From Dunaliella salina (Eukaryota > Chlorophyta > Chlorophyceae > Chlamydomonadales > Dunaliellaceae), in the NCBI GenBank assembly GCA_002284615.2, contig MU069462.1, positions 19,998 through 67,505 on the forward strand: a DNA stretch of 47,508 nt. The letters run 5' to 3'. Positions 20,701 to 33,800 of the stretch are shown here, in pieces. The stretch's first letter is position 1, and the number at the start of each line of letters is the position of its first letter. The position numbers were made by a program, and so were the translations under genes. The notes beneath the pieces were generated by a model. That model was given only the letters and a program-made list of their open reading frames with translations. It had not been told where the DNA came from and did no database searches.

Positions 20701-23700
20701 GTCTTGCATCCATTTAGGCAAAAAAAGTGAATTTGCAGGCTTGCACCCATAGAACAGCGCTCCTGGACTTCAGCTGCTCTTAGGTCTCTCTCTAATTATG
20801 CTGTGATATCGAATTTTGTAAGGGGCCACAGGGAGGGCATGCCAGCACACACCTGGATGGATATGGCCACAGGATGAAGGATCTCCGCCAGCTGGCTCAT
20901 GCGGGCCACACAAAACGGCTATTATTCTAAATGATTAAAAATATTTCAAATATTTGCACAAGTTTTTTCCTCAGGGATACTATTTTCAACAACAAAATGA
21001 TGAGCCCCAGATTACTCTCCTCCTGGCTTCAGATCATCCTAGAATGGCATACAGCTCCACCCAGGGAGATCGTCCCAATGGACAAACCCTGGGAAAATTA
21101 ATTTGAAGCCAAATGTTTTTTATTGTTTGGAGCTGTGCCGTATGAGTACAGATACCTTCCCATCCTGGGAGCATGCCTGGATTCAGAATTGGGTCACTCA
21201 CGGGATCACATCTGGAGTTACCGTCCGCGTACATACATGTTGAAAATGCGTTCGTCTTGTGTGTACGCAAATTAAAAGGGCTACTTTGGGGAGGGAAGGT
21301 CTTGAGTTAGAGGGACCCGAGGGGTGTGTCCCAACTAACTACCACCAAACCCCCCCACACCCCCCCAAGGCCCATAAACACTTCACCATGCCAAAAGAGA
21401 AGGGTCCTGGGTGGCCAAGTGCACAGCAGCTCTCTCTAAAGGTCTTTCAAAAGCCTCTTGAAGGTCTCTTGAAGCTCTCTCTGGACCTGCTCCAAAGATT
21501 TACCTCCAAATTTTACAACGCACTCCAAACAGCAGATTTTAGTGTTCATGAATTTAAGGCTATTTTTAGAGCTCTTTGAATTTGCGAATCACGAATGCCC
21601 GAACCTGCCTGGATTTCTAGAAGCAATTTTAGCAAGGAAGTTTCCTTTGACATAAGTGCAAGAGAATTGTTGGTGCTTTGAAAACTGTCCTTGTGGCCTT
21701 ACTGATTCTTGGTTGATCTCCCCATGCGCTGTTCTCTTCCCATTCTGGGTCATTTCCAGGCTGCTGCCCTAGCAACATCTCATATGCATGGAGTATTTGT
21801 TTGTACGAGTACTGGATACCATGTGGCGCGGTTCCGAGGGAAGAGGGGGGGGGGGGGGATATTTTATTTTCCTATTAAAAATTGAGGCTCCTGCGATCAC
21901 CACCGGGCCGTGATCAGAGTTTAAAATTGCCAATCACTGGGTTGCCAGAAGTCAACTTTAGAGCCAAGCAAGCCACTGTTTGAGTTTCAAGGTACTTTGT
22001 TTCACACGGAGCTTGTAATATTGGTTGGCATGGTTAGACTGGAGGAACAAATCCAGGAATGAGCATGTCCAGCAGGTTTGTCGGTTTGTCCACCTGTGAG
22101 AAGTTCTTGCCTTGCATGGCACTGCCCGGCAGATCCTTGAGCAGATCACACATTCAGGCCATCTTCTTGATCTTCCATAGATAAGTGCCCCTGTGGCACG
22201 TGTCATGTAGAAAATCTTGACCCGCCAGCCCGTCCCGCCAACGGCCAATCTGTTCATTCCTGCAGATGTCTTGCCCAAAGCATATGATCCAGCCTTTAAG
22301 AACCCTTGCTGGAAGGTTGATCAGCCCGATGGAAGGAGCATCCTTAAGTGTCTGCCATACTTCCAGGTACGAATTTACGTACTTGCCCGTGTTTTCTGGG
22401 CTCAGGTGTCCAATTCGTCAATTTGCAGCCAAGAAAATCATTAGAGCCAATGTGTCTTCTTTTCCTTGATTTGTTTAGGGATGATTTCCTCCATCTCCTA
22501 TCACTTGCTGCACCCAATTGGTGATTTTTAGTAACATGGAGCCCTTGTGACAAAAGAATGCCATTGCAAAAAATAAGATGAAGTAAGAAGACCCAGTGGT
22601 TGATGAAATACTGCAGGGCTGGGTCTTTCGCAGATTTGACAGCCAATGGTCGCATATTTATGCGTCAAAAGTGCGTTCAACGCATACAAAAGCGGATGTA
22701 GTGGGCCAATTTGGAGGGAGAGGAACTTGGGGGGAAGGAGACCCCCATAGGGAGGTCGCCCCCGCTCTCCCATTTCCCCTCGTCAAGGTCAGGCTGGGCA
22801 TGCTGAACAAAAATCGAGGGAGATAACGAAGCAAGCGGACCTCTGCCTTTTTTGTATGCAGAATAGTCTAGGGCGACTTATTTGGCACTTCAGCATAAAG
22901 AAAGTGGGGATGGGGCCCAATGAGTGAGCCAGGGGCATTTTTGGAGGCATTTTAGGCCATATTTGACCATTTCCAGGTGATAGGGTGCCCAAAAGCGTGC
23001 TCTGACCCAAATTTGCCCCATATTTTGGCTCTTAGGTAGGTTTCGGGCCAAACCTGACCCAGCAGTGTGAAAAAAGGGGGGGCAAAATTTGGTCCCAAAG
23101 TGCCTTCTAGGCAAAAGTGGTGCAAAAATGGAGACCAGGGAAGCACATTGCCTGGCTACAACCTGAATATGAGGCCTTGTTAAGTCATCATCCGCTCAAA
23201 TCAGCTCTCCAATTCATTGACCCAGTGCTGAGCCTTGGTTTCTCGCCATTTACCTGCCAAAATTGGGCAATTTCCTGGGACCCCGTTCCAGCCCCCTGGA
23301 AGCCCCAGAATGTGCTCCTGATGAAATGCCCAACCATCGCTGTAGGTCAGGTAAGCCGGGGGGTTGCTTCCTGAGGACCCCATTCTGGCAGGGATTTTGA
23401 CCGATTCCTGCCCCCCCCCCCCCCCCCCCCCCTTCCTGGGCCCCCCTTAGCTCAAATTGAGTATGCAGGGTTGCTTGACTGCCCTCAGGATGAGGTCCTG
23501 CATGCTCAGAAGTAAGAGGAGCTGTTGCTTCATTATCTCAAACATGCATGCCCAGCCTGACTCAAGGCCATCAATACATCTAAAAATTCTGGGATGGGAA
23601 AAGCTTGAGTGAAATTGTATTCAGCAGGGATGGGTAGTTCAAGAACTGTTCAAGAAACTCTTTCAAACTGTTCGCAAACTTTAAATTGCCAGTTGGAAGG

Positions 23701-26700
23701 ACTTTTTGCTCTCTGCCAAAAAGGACCCTTTGACAACCCCCTGACCACCCCTCGACACCCCCCTTACCCCCCCCCCCTGACCAAACCGCTGAGGGTCACT
23801 TGTCCTTCCCTTTCATCATTTGCAAACAATCGTGCAAGGGGCCCTAGGGGGAGAGGCCGGACGAGGGGTTGACGTGCAGCTCTACTCCATTCCCAGCTTC
23901 CTGCCTACAAGCATACGCTCGTTTAAACAGTCCGTCAAACCTCAAACTTTATCAAACTGTGCGCAAACTTGTTTTGCCAAACCCCCAAAGTACCCAACCC
24001 TGGTGTTCAGCGTGTGTCATAGAAGGGGGAGAATAAGGACAAAGGAGTGCAAGCCCACATTGCGCAAACTGTGTGCACGTCTTTCATGGAGGTGTCATTC
24101 ATGGAAACCTTACCCACATCAGGCAGCACTACTGGAAGCTCCAGGCCCCATGTGAGCATGCCATGTATGCACGAGCTGGACAAAGAGAGGGGGAGGCAAG
24201 GTGCCAGAGGGGAGCAGCTGAGGCCTAAAATTGCCTTTTTTGCATGCTCAATGCCGCATTGATTTGTGGCACATGTGCGCCGGAACTGGCTGTTTTCCAG
24301 CTTAGGTCCTTCACCTCTGCAGCACAAAGGTTTCAAAGCAGCCAGTTCCGGCGCACATGCCTAATCGGCTGTGGCATTAATCCTAATTTACACCGACAAA
24401 TCTCCATTCCGGACCACCTTCTGCACCCAATTGGGTTGTTAACAGTGAATTTGAGCGCATTAATTGAGGAGTATCATTGCAAAAAAATGGGTTGAAAAGA
24501 CCCAGTGGTTGGTGGGGTACAGCCATTTTCCTCATGAAAATCCAGCGCAGAGGGTACCAAAATGGTCAATTTTCGACCTCTTTCTTTCCAATTTTTGAAT
24601 ATGCAGGATGTTGTTTGCGGTGTGTATGAGGGTTATTAATACATAGTTTTGGGAGTGTAAAATGGCCCCAGGGTGAAATTGTAGGGTATTTTGGGGTGAT
24701 CTGAGACAAGGAGAGTGATCCGAAGATCTTTCATTTTCATCAATTTTCCTTGACCATCTTCTTTTTTAATAGGTTTGGTTTAGATTTGAGAATAAAAGTA
24801 GAAAAGAGTACGGCCAGCAATACAGAGGAGCTGTCCCCCTTGGGTGGTTTTGGTCATCTGATGAAGATCACATGTTGTTGCAGTTTGCCTGCTTCCACGT
24901 CAAGGCAATTCAAGCTTCCATTGCAGCATCTCCTGCTAGAGCCCGTGGTGCCAATGATTGTCCATGTGTAGATGTCTATGTATAGATGTCTTGAGAGCTG
25001 TCTCTCGCTTGCTGCCCTGCTTTCCAACAAAAAATCAAGCACAATCCAAAATCAGTGAACAGCTCTCCCTGGCACCACCTTCCAAAATTGAACCGTCCTG
25101 ACACCACCTTTCAAAATTGAACCAAAAGGAGCGAGCAAAGGATGGTGAAGACTGCCGCTTTGTGGCTTTCTAGGATCCCTACCAACCCACCTCTCTCCCT
25201 GCACCTTCTGTCCTTGCAGGTTTTGGGCGTGTCAAAGTGTGGCACGACAGACCTTTACCACAGGCTAGCCAGGCACAATGATGTCGTGGAGTGCGCCTGG
25301 AAGGGACCACACTTCTTTGTAAGTTGAGATGACATGGTGCTTTGCTCGTCGAGAAGGCTTCCTAACTTTTGCCAGGTCAGTGAGAAAGTATGTAAATTTT
25401 AGACTAAAGCATGCATAGGCAAAACAGGTGCAGGATTGACGAATTTCATGAACGGGTTTCCTCCCAAAAATGGTTTATACCACTTGCATTGAAGAGTACG
25501 CAAGCACTTGTTCTATGTCTTGCATGTAGAAACACATGCGCATATGCATGCACTCCTGAAGGTATGCTTCTACTCAGAGAAATCACTTGGATCAACTCGA
25601 AAATGGGGCCAACTAGTAGCTCTCCAGGAGCCTCTGTATCCAAGTGGTCTGATTTGCAAAACCTGGATTTAATCGTGGAAGTAATTGTTCTCCAAGCTGC
25701 AAGTTCAAGGAGAGCAGGAAAAGAAGATTGACAAAACTAGCATCTGTATCCAAGTGGTCTGATTTGCAATACCTGGATTTAATTGTGGAAATCATTGTTC
25801 TCCAAGCTGCAAGTTCAAGGAGAGTAGGAAAAGAAAATTGACAAAACTAGTGCTTGAGTCGCAATGATCAGCTTGTCAGAGTGAGATCGAAATTGCAGGA
25901 GCTCCAGTCTTTTTTAATAGACATCACAAACAGATGGCAGTTTATCCGCCTTTTTGCTCGACACTGTAAATAGTGAACATTTGATTAGGCTTTTTGATTG
26001 ACGCTGCAGACCAATAGCATTTTCTCAGCCTTTTGGTTGACACTGCAGATAGCTTAATCTTTATCAGCCTTTTTGATTAACACTGCAGACAGGTAACAGC
26101 TTATCAGAATCCACCTGCGTGCTGCAAGCTTGGATGCAGAGGGAAAGGTAGATGAGGTTCTAAATGTTTTCAACATGGCCGCGAAGCTTTCCCCACCCCC
26201 AACTGGTGTGAACTTGCATGAAGCAGGACATAAAGATAGACGCAAGTTGTTTTGACCATGCCAGTTGCAGCTCATTATCGCCTCGTTGCCAGGAGCCTTT
26301 GCGCCAACCTCTGTCCCTTTTGCTCAGGATGAGACCCGCTATCCTTCGCACATGAAACCCAATCGCAACGGCTACGACGGAACCTTCCAGGCTTACGTGA
26401 ACTTGTACGACAGAATGGCATTGAGCATCGCCCAAGACCCCGCTGTTCGAATCACCGGAGAGGCCTCGTCAAATACATACACGGGTGAGGATCTCAGGCC
26501 ACTCACTGACTGCTGTCATCTGAACAAGACAGCATATGATGGAGTGGATTTGAGTGGCTGCTGCATGATGGAGGGAGTTAATTTGAATGGCTGTCATCTG
26601 CACATCTAGGCACATGATTAGGGTTGGGTAAAGAGACTTGAGAACGTGGCAAAAGAGGGTCAAAGGGCCTCTTATGATGCCGCTATGATGATGCAATGCG

Positions 26701-29272
26701 CAACTGATGATGCAATGAGCAACTGATACAATGAGCAACATTGCATCAACAATGATGACCAACAATGATGATGCATCAACAATGCATCAACACTTATGCA
26801 TCAACAATGCATCAAACAATGATGACCAGCAATGATGATGCATCAACAATGCATCAACAATGACGATTCAATGAGCAACTCAGGCAGGAGAGCTGCCTCA
26901 TACAGTGCTTATCGCAACTCTGGCAACATGCAGTGCATCATGCAACTCTGGCAGGAGGAGTGCAACATGCATGCACCATGCAACTCCGGCATAATGCAGT
27001 GCATCAAGCAATTCTGGCAGGAGGTGAACTGCACCATGCAGTGCATCATGCAACTCTGGCAGGAAGACTGCAATATGCAACCCTGCACTTGGCGGCACAG
27101 TAAGATCGCATCATGCGATTCTGGAAGCTCCACTGTGTGCAACCATCTTGTATGCTGCTGGCCTGAATCCTTGATGGCCTCACTTCCCAGGTTGTACCAA
27201 ATGCTGCAGGATCTCCTCCAAAATGGCATGCGCAAGCATCCAACATGCTGGCATCATATTGGAAGCTGGAGGAGCCATCGCTTCAAACATGATGGTCAAC
27301 TGGCTTTCCATTTGGAGGAGGCCATCTGCCTGCAGGATCCCTAAGATGAAAGAGCTGCCAAGTTTTGTTTGGCTTCCCTTGTGCTCATGCAGCAATGGTC
27401 AATTCTTGAAGCTCAAGAGTATACATCCACCTTTTGCGCTGCTAGTCTGAATCCTTAAAGGCCTTACTGGGAAGCCAGGCTGTATTAAACGATGCAGGAT
27501 CTTCTCCAAAATGAGAGGCGCAAGCATCTAAGATGCTGGCATATTTGTGGCTGAAGGAGCCATCGCTTTAACATAATAGTCAACATAATGGTTGACTTAT
27601 TTTCGATTTGTGGAGATCATCTGTCCGCAGGATCCCTGTGAAGGAAGAGCTGCCAAATTTTGTGTGGCCACCCTTGTGCTCATGCTGTTTGCTCCCACTT
27701 GCGCACGCGCTGGTACACAGGTGTGCTGGCGTTTGTCAGGGGCCCCACCATAGCCAAGCGTACCAATGCCACGCTAGCACAATACTTGAAAGAGGCCACC
27801 CCTTTTGCACGCTTCATTGTGCTTTGCCGGGATCCAGTGGACAGGTGCGCAGCAATTGACGGTCAAAAGGCGCCCAGGATTTGGACAGGTGTGCAGCATT
27901 AGGTGGTACCAGGGCATACAGCATTTGGACAGGTGTGTACCAAGTGACATCAAAGGGGAGTCTGCAGCTACAGAGCTAAGCGAATGTGAAGCAGGTACAC
28001 CAGGATTTACGCAGGTTGGTACACAACTTTTTCATTCGAGGTCACGTACATTATCATCTGTTGGAATTGATGCTTTGTAAGAGCAGCCGTTTTCTTCATC
28101 AAGAATGACACTTGGGAATGTTCCTTTGTTTTAGGAGGCTTTAGAACTGTCAAGTTATCTCAGCTGGCGAAGGCCAGCTACAAGTGATTCAGCTTTGCAA
28201 GCTAGCAGGAGAGCAGCCCCCGAGACTAGGTGTGCTGGAAGAAGGCCAGCTGAGGCCTAAAATCAAGTGTTTTTGGCATGCTCTTTGCGCATGTGCGCCC
28301 CAACCGGTTAAATAGAAACTTGGCCTGCTCTGGTTTTGCAAGCTGTATCAAGCAATGCAGTTTGCATTGAACCAGTTGGGGCGCACGTGCCTAACCAGCC
28401 ACGGCGTGAATCATAAATTTCACCACCCAATCTCCTTATCTCACCACCCACTGCACCAAATTGGGTGACTTTGTTGTGATTTGGAATCCTTGTAACCAAA
28501 AAGCATCATTGCAAAAAATGGGGCGAAAAGACCCATTGGTTGGTGTTTCATCCATTTTCCCAAAAAAATGCACCATTGCGCTTTAGCCCAGTCTATCTGA
28601 ACAAATAAAGCAATTCACACAAATCTTTGCACATGCTCTGGTAGCTTATAAAGCCAAATACATTTCAAAGCCAGAGCTGTCCCGATCGGATGAATTGGCT
28701 GTGAGTAAACTGCACTTTCAAGGCAAAAGAGGAGCATCTTTGGGCATTTGCTCAGCTGACTCCCTTTGGGATTATGGCAACTTGGGTGAAGGTTTGAACT
28801 GCTTCTTAAATTGATGTGCGTCCTGCAAATGTGCTCTCATGTTTGGTTCTCATGCATGAGAAGATGTGTGCGCGCGCGCGCGCGCGCNNNNNNNNNNNNN
28901 NNNNNNNNNNNNNNNNNNNNNNNNNNNNNNNNNNNNNNNNNNNNNNNNNNNNNNNNNNNNNNNNNNNNNNNNNNNNNNNNNNNNNNNNNNNNNNNNNNNN
29001 NNNNNNNNNNNNNNNNNNNNNNNNNNNNNNNNNNNNNNNNNNNNNNNNNNNNNNNNNNNNNNNNNNNNNNNNNNNNNNNNNNNNNNNNNNNNNNNNNNNN
29101 NNNNNNNNNNNNNNNNNNNNNNNNNNNNNNNNNNNNNNNNNNNNNNNNNNNNNNNNNNNNNNNNNNNNNNNNNNNNNNNNNNNNNNNNNNNNNNNNNNNN
29201 NNNNNNNNNNNNNNNNNNNNNNNNNNNNNNNNNNNNNNNNNNNNNNNNNNNNNNNNNNNNNNNNNNNNNNNN

Positions 29273-29355
<83 letters not shown>

Positions 29356-30731
29356 ATCACAGTGCATATCACTATTACCGTCACAACTGGACTTCAACTC
29401 CTGAGGCCTTAGAGGAATTCCATAGGAGGGCCGAGGCTGATATCATGCACTGGGAGAATTGCTTGGCAAGGTGTGTGTACGAGGATTGTGTAATCCTACT
29501 ACATAAGAAATAAATTGAGAAACTCAAGCAATCTGTGGTATCAATTGCAGCTCTTGTGGGCCCTGAAGACCTGGCTTTCATCTCAACTTTTGCACTTTGG
29601 TTTGCATGGGCTCTTGTGGTGTCGGCAGGGCCCTAGCCCAAGGTTGCACCTCAACTTTTGCACTTTTGCTTTTGCATGGGCTCCTGTGATGTAGACAGGG
29701 CCCTGGCCCTGGCCTGCACCTCTACTTATACACTTCTACACCAGACTGCTACAAACATGATTCATTGTCATTTTTCCAGTCCAAATTTTGCAATTTGAGC
29801 AACCTTTTGTCAGGTCTAGCTACAGGCCGCAGTGTTTCCGCTCAGCTGCCCTTGTAGGCAAGCCTGGTGATACAACCTTACCTTACACTCTTGCCTGCAT
29901 GTGCTCCTGTGGTGTAGGCAGAGTGAGGCACGGTGCTTAGCTCAGTACAGCCCTCAGCAGCTCATCAAGGGCATGTACGCAGCATTCCTACCCTACTGGC
30001 TCTCCGAATTCCCGCGGGACCAGATGCTGTTCATCCGCACAGAGGACTACAAGGCTGCACCCCAAGAGCACGTCCAGGTGCACAGATGACATGAGCTTGT
30101 GTCTCAAGGTTTGCCCTTTTTTCAAGATGCATGCAGGTGAAGCGCGTTGGCTTGTTGGTGACAAATTGCAGACCACATTGGTCTAGACATGGGTGTCGCT
30201 ATTTTGCGGTATATTATGAACAAGCACTACGGCATCACGCTTTTTTTGCATGCAGGTGAAGCGCGTTGGCTCGTTGGTGACAGGTTGCACCTTGGTGTGA
30301 AGCTGCATTGTTGTGCTCGCACCCGCAGCATAATTTTGCGGGCTTTGCATAGCAAAAGGGACGCATTAAGGTTGCCTTCTGGCTTCGATTGCTAGTATTC
30401 TTGCTTGAAGCCCCCTTGATTGCAACGAGCTCCCTGCAGGCAGCTTTCACGGCTGCAATTCTTTTGGGAAGGTTGTAGCGCCAAGCGGTGCCCGCAAGGG
30501 GAGCACTCCACTGCAGGGAAAATCCATCCTCAGGAAGCAAAGTAGGATTCCGTGAAGTTCAGGAAAAATCATGTTTTGTAAGGCAAAGGGCACAGCAAGC
30601 TCACAGAAACCAAGGTTCGGTGCTCTTTTGTTTGTGTGTGCATGGAGTCTAACTCGTTGCCACAGACTTCAAGCAGCTGTGCAACCCTGTGGCTTCTTGT
30701 GGCACGCACAATCGGCGCATTTGCGCCTTTC

Positions 30732-30824
<93 letters not shown>

Positions 30825-33800
30825 CAAATACACCACATGCAGATGCGCATAAGCTGACCTTGATGAGAGTAGCGAGGTCATGCTTTGTTGGATCATGTCT
30901 AGGCCAAGGCTGCAGGTTTGGTACTTTAGTTATACAAGCAGGCTGATGCAGGCGGTCACGCACTCGTGCTTCTCTCAAATGGCACCCAACAGTTGCATTT
31001 GCTCCATATTTTGTGTTGGCAGGCTTCCTTGGATTTTTTGGGAGTACGGAGCCAGGTGGGCATTGGCACAGCAAGGCCCCCAGGATCAGGCCCCACTAGG
31101 TGCGTAGATGAACAGGCACAGCAAGGCCCCCAGGAAGTAAGCAGAGGAGCAGGCAGAGCAAGGCTCCCATTATCAGGATGCGAGCAAGGACCCCAGGATC
31201 AGGCTCCTCCAGGTGAGTGGAGGAATAGGCACAGCAAGGTCCCCAGGGAGTAAACAAAGGAACAGGCACAGCAAGGCCCCCAGGAAGTAAACAGTGGAAC
31301 AGGCACAGCAAAGCTCACGGGCATCAGCATGCAAGCAAGGCCCCCAGGAAGTAAGCAGGTGAACAGGCACGGCAGGGACCTCAGGAAGGAAGCAGAGGGA
31401 CAGGAACCGCAAGGCTCCTAGGATCAGGGTGCAAGCAAAGCCTTCAGGAAGTAAGTGAACGAAAAAGCATGGCAAGGCTCCCAGGAAGTGAGCAGGTGAA
31501 CAGGTGCGGCAGGACTCCCAGGATCAGGATGCAGGCAAGGCCCCTGGGTGAGTAGGCAGATGCACAGGCACGGCATGGCTCCCAGGCTCAGGATGCGAGC
31601 AAGGCCCCCAGAAACAGGATGCAGGTAAGAGGATGAGCAGGTCCTGCAAGGACCCCAGGATCAGGTCCCACCAGGTGATGGAGGAATAGGCACAGCAAGG
31701 CCCCCAGAGAGTAAACAAAGCAACAGCCACAGCAAGGCTCCCAGGATCAGGTTGCAGGCAAGGCCCCTGGGTGAGTAAGCAGATGAACAGGCACAGCATG
31801 GCTCCCAGGATCAGGATGTGAGCAAGGCCCCCAGAAACAGGATGCAGGTAAGAGGATGAGCAGGTCCTGCAAGGCCACCAGGATCAGGTCCCACCAGGTG
31901 AGTGGAGGAAGAGGCACAGCAAGGCCCCCAGGGAGTAAGCAAAGCAACAGGCACAGCAAGGCTCCTGTAGAGTCAGGATGCAAGCAAGGCTCCCATGATG
32001 CATGTTAGCAGATGAGCAGGTCCTGCAAGGCCACCAGGGTCAGGTCCCACCTGGTGAGTAGAGGGACGGGGAAGGGCACAGAGTGGCTGCGAGAGGAGCA
32101 TAAAATGCTGGACCATGCAGTTGTTCCGCATGTGTTGTCTCCATAGTTGAGGGCGCTCATCTGTGGGAGCGGACATACAATGGGTCAAATACCTGTCAGT
32201 TGACAGCAGGCCTTTGGGTCGGATGAATTTCATTTCTGGCAACAGGATGGAAGCCGAAAGCATTTTGATCTGGAATGTTTTTAGAAGCAAAGAAAAGGCA
32301 CACAAGCGGTGAGATTTGTCCAGAGCTCAGCAACTGGCTTATTTGGCAGGCATGCTCCTCTCTTGTTTTTTCTTCTCAGATACAATCATGCCAACCATTT
32401 TCACAAAGTATTGCATTTACCAGAATGAAATAACGAAGACCAGAGGGCTTCAGATCACTTCTGGCCTCAGGTCAACACAAAAAGGCTTATGCCATTTTCC
32501 TTCCAAAATTTGGCGTTTTTCTTTCAAAATTTGTATTCTTACTCCCCAGCCTCTTTGCTGACATCCTGCGCATTTAAATATAGGAGAAAAGGGGTCGACA
32601 TTTTGCCTTCTTGTGCTGGAATTCCCCTCTAAGGAATTTCAGCCATCCCCTCAGAGGAATTCCAGCATGCTTGCATGCTTGCATGCTTGGTCTTGCTTGC
32701 ATGCTTGCATGCTGGAATTCCTCTGAGGGGACGGCTGAAATTCTGTGTCCCACCAGCCACTGGGTTCCTTTACCTCTTTCCTTTTGAAAGGATGCTCTTT
32801 GGAAACAGAGACCCCATCCTACTTAAAACCGCCCAATTTGGTGCAGTGGGTTGTCAAGTGTGGAGTTTTTTGTGGTAAACATCGGGGTTCTCGCCACAGC
32901 TAATTTGGCACTTTCTCTGTAACTTCGAATTCAGAGACCTTGGTGCAGAAGCTGCCCTATGAGAAAAGCCAAGTTTGAAAACTGCAAGCTATGTTAAACC
33001 TATGTGGGGAGCATGCAAAAAGCAGGCAATTCCAGGCCTCAGACCACCCCCTCTGAGAATACTCACTACATCACACTGCAAGGAAGGAAGAGGCGTGAGA
33101 CCCCTTTTCCTGAGGGTAAGCAGGAAGCTACTGTGAGACTTGTTGTTCTCTGGCTACACAATGCCTGATCAATGAGTATTGGTTTTTGCTTTTGTTCAAT
33201 GCGTGGAGTTAAACTGACACGCATTTTGCTCAGAATGGGCATGTATTGTTTGTGCATCTTTGACTGACCTTGAGATACCAATCCCGGAAGGGGGTGACCA
33301 TTGTTTACGTCTCTTCCAAACTTTTCTGGGCCTGCCAAAGCTTTCAGGACAAAAGCTTATGATGCAGGTTCGTTCTTTGCGGGCATTTGGAGTGTTTTAT
33401 TTTTCAACAGCATCGCATCAGTGTGTCATGCAGATTCAGATGGCTGGGAGGGGGTCCTAATCCTCGGTCCCAGGCCAAAACCAGGCCCCAAATCCTCACA
33501 CTTTGCAACCAGCTGAACCCTATAACCTGGGACAATGAATTGTTGAACTTTATCGGTCGAAAAATGGGGTCAATCAGAGGCCAGGCTGCAACAGGGTGTG
33601 CCAGATATGGCTGAGATGTTGCTCAGGTCTCTGGCAAGCTTCATGCGTGCACCGTACATTGTAGTTGTAGAATGAGGGCGTGTAGTCCAAAGTTGGCACC
33701 TCGCTTGCACTTCAAGGTTGGACTGCTCCTTCCTCAGAGAGGAAGCTCCTAGGGCACCCTGAATACTTGCAACAATATGATGTGGACATTTTACATCATT

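Larger units (their letters stand above)
22367..25219 (+). other. Sulfotransferase intron 2 (2.9 kb)
   Basis: It contains R1 fragments (22495-22630 and 24215-24770, both minus), a C22 run (23411-23432) and GC-skewed low-complexity DNA. No exon was recognised and none is required by phase. Confidence 0.6.

Noticed and set aside
28806..29513. Long open frames across the second gap, and a similar set across 14909-15731
   Set aside because: They consist mainly of N and dinucleotide repeats translated as THTH or VCVC; only the real exons at the edges were kept.
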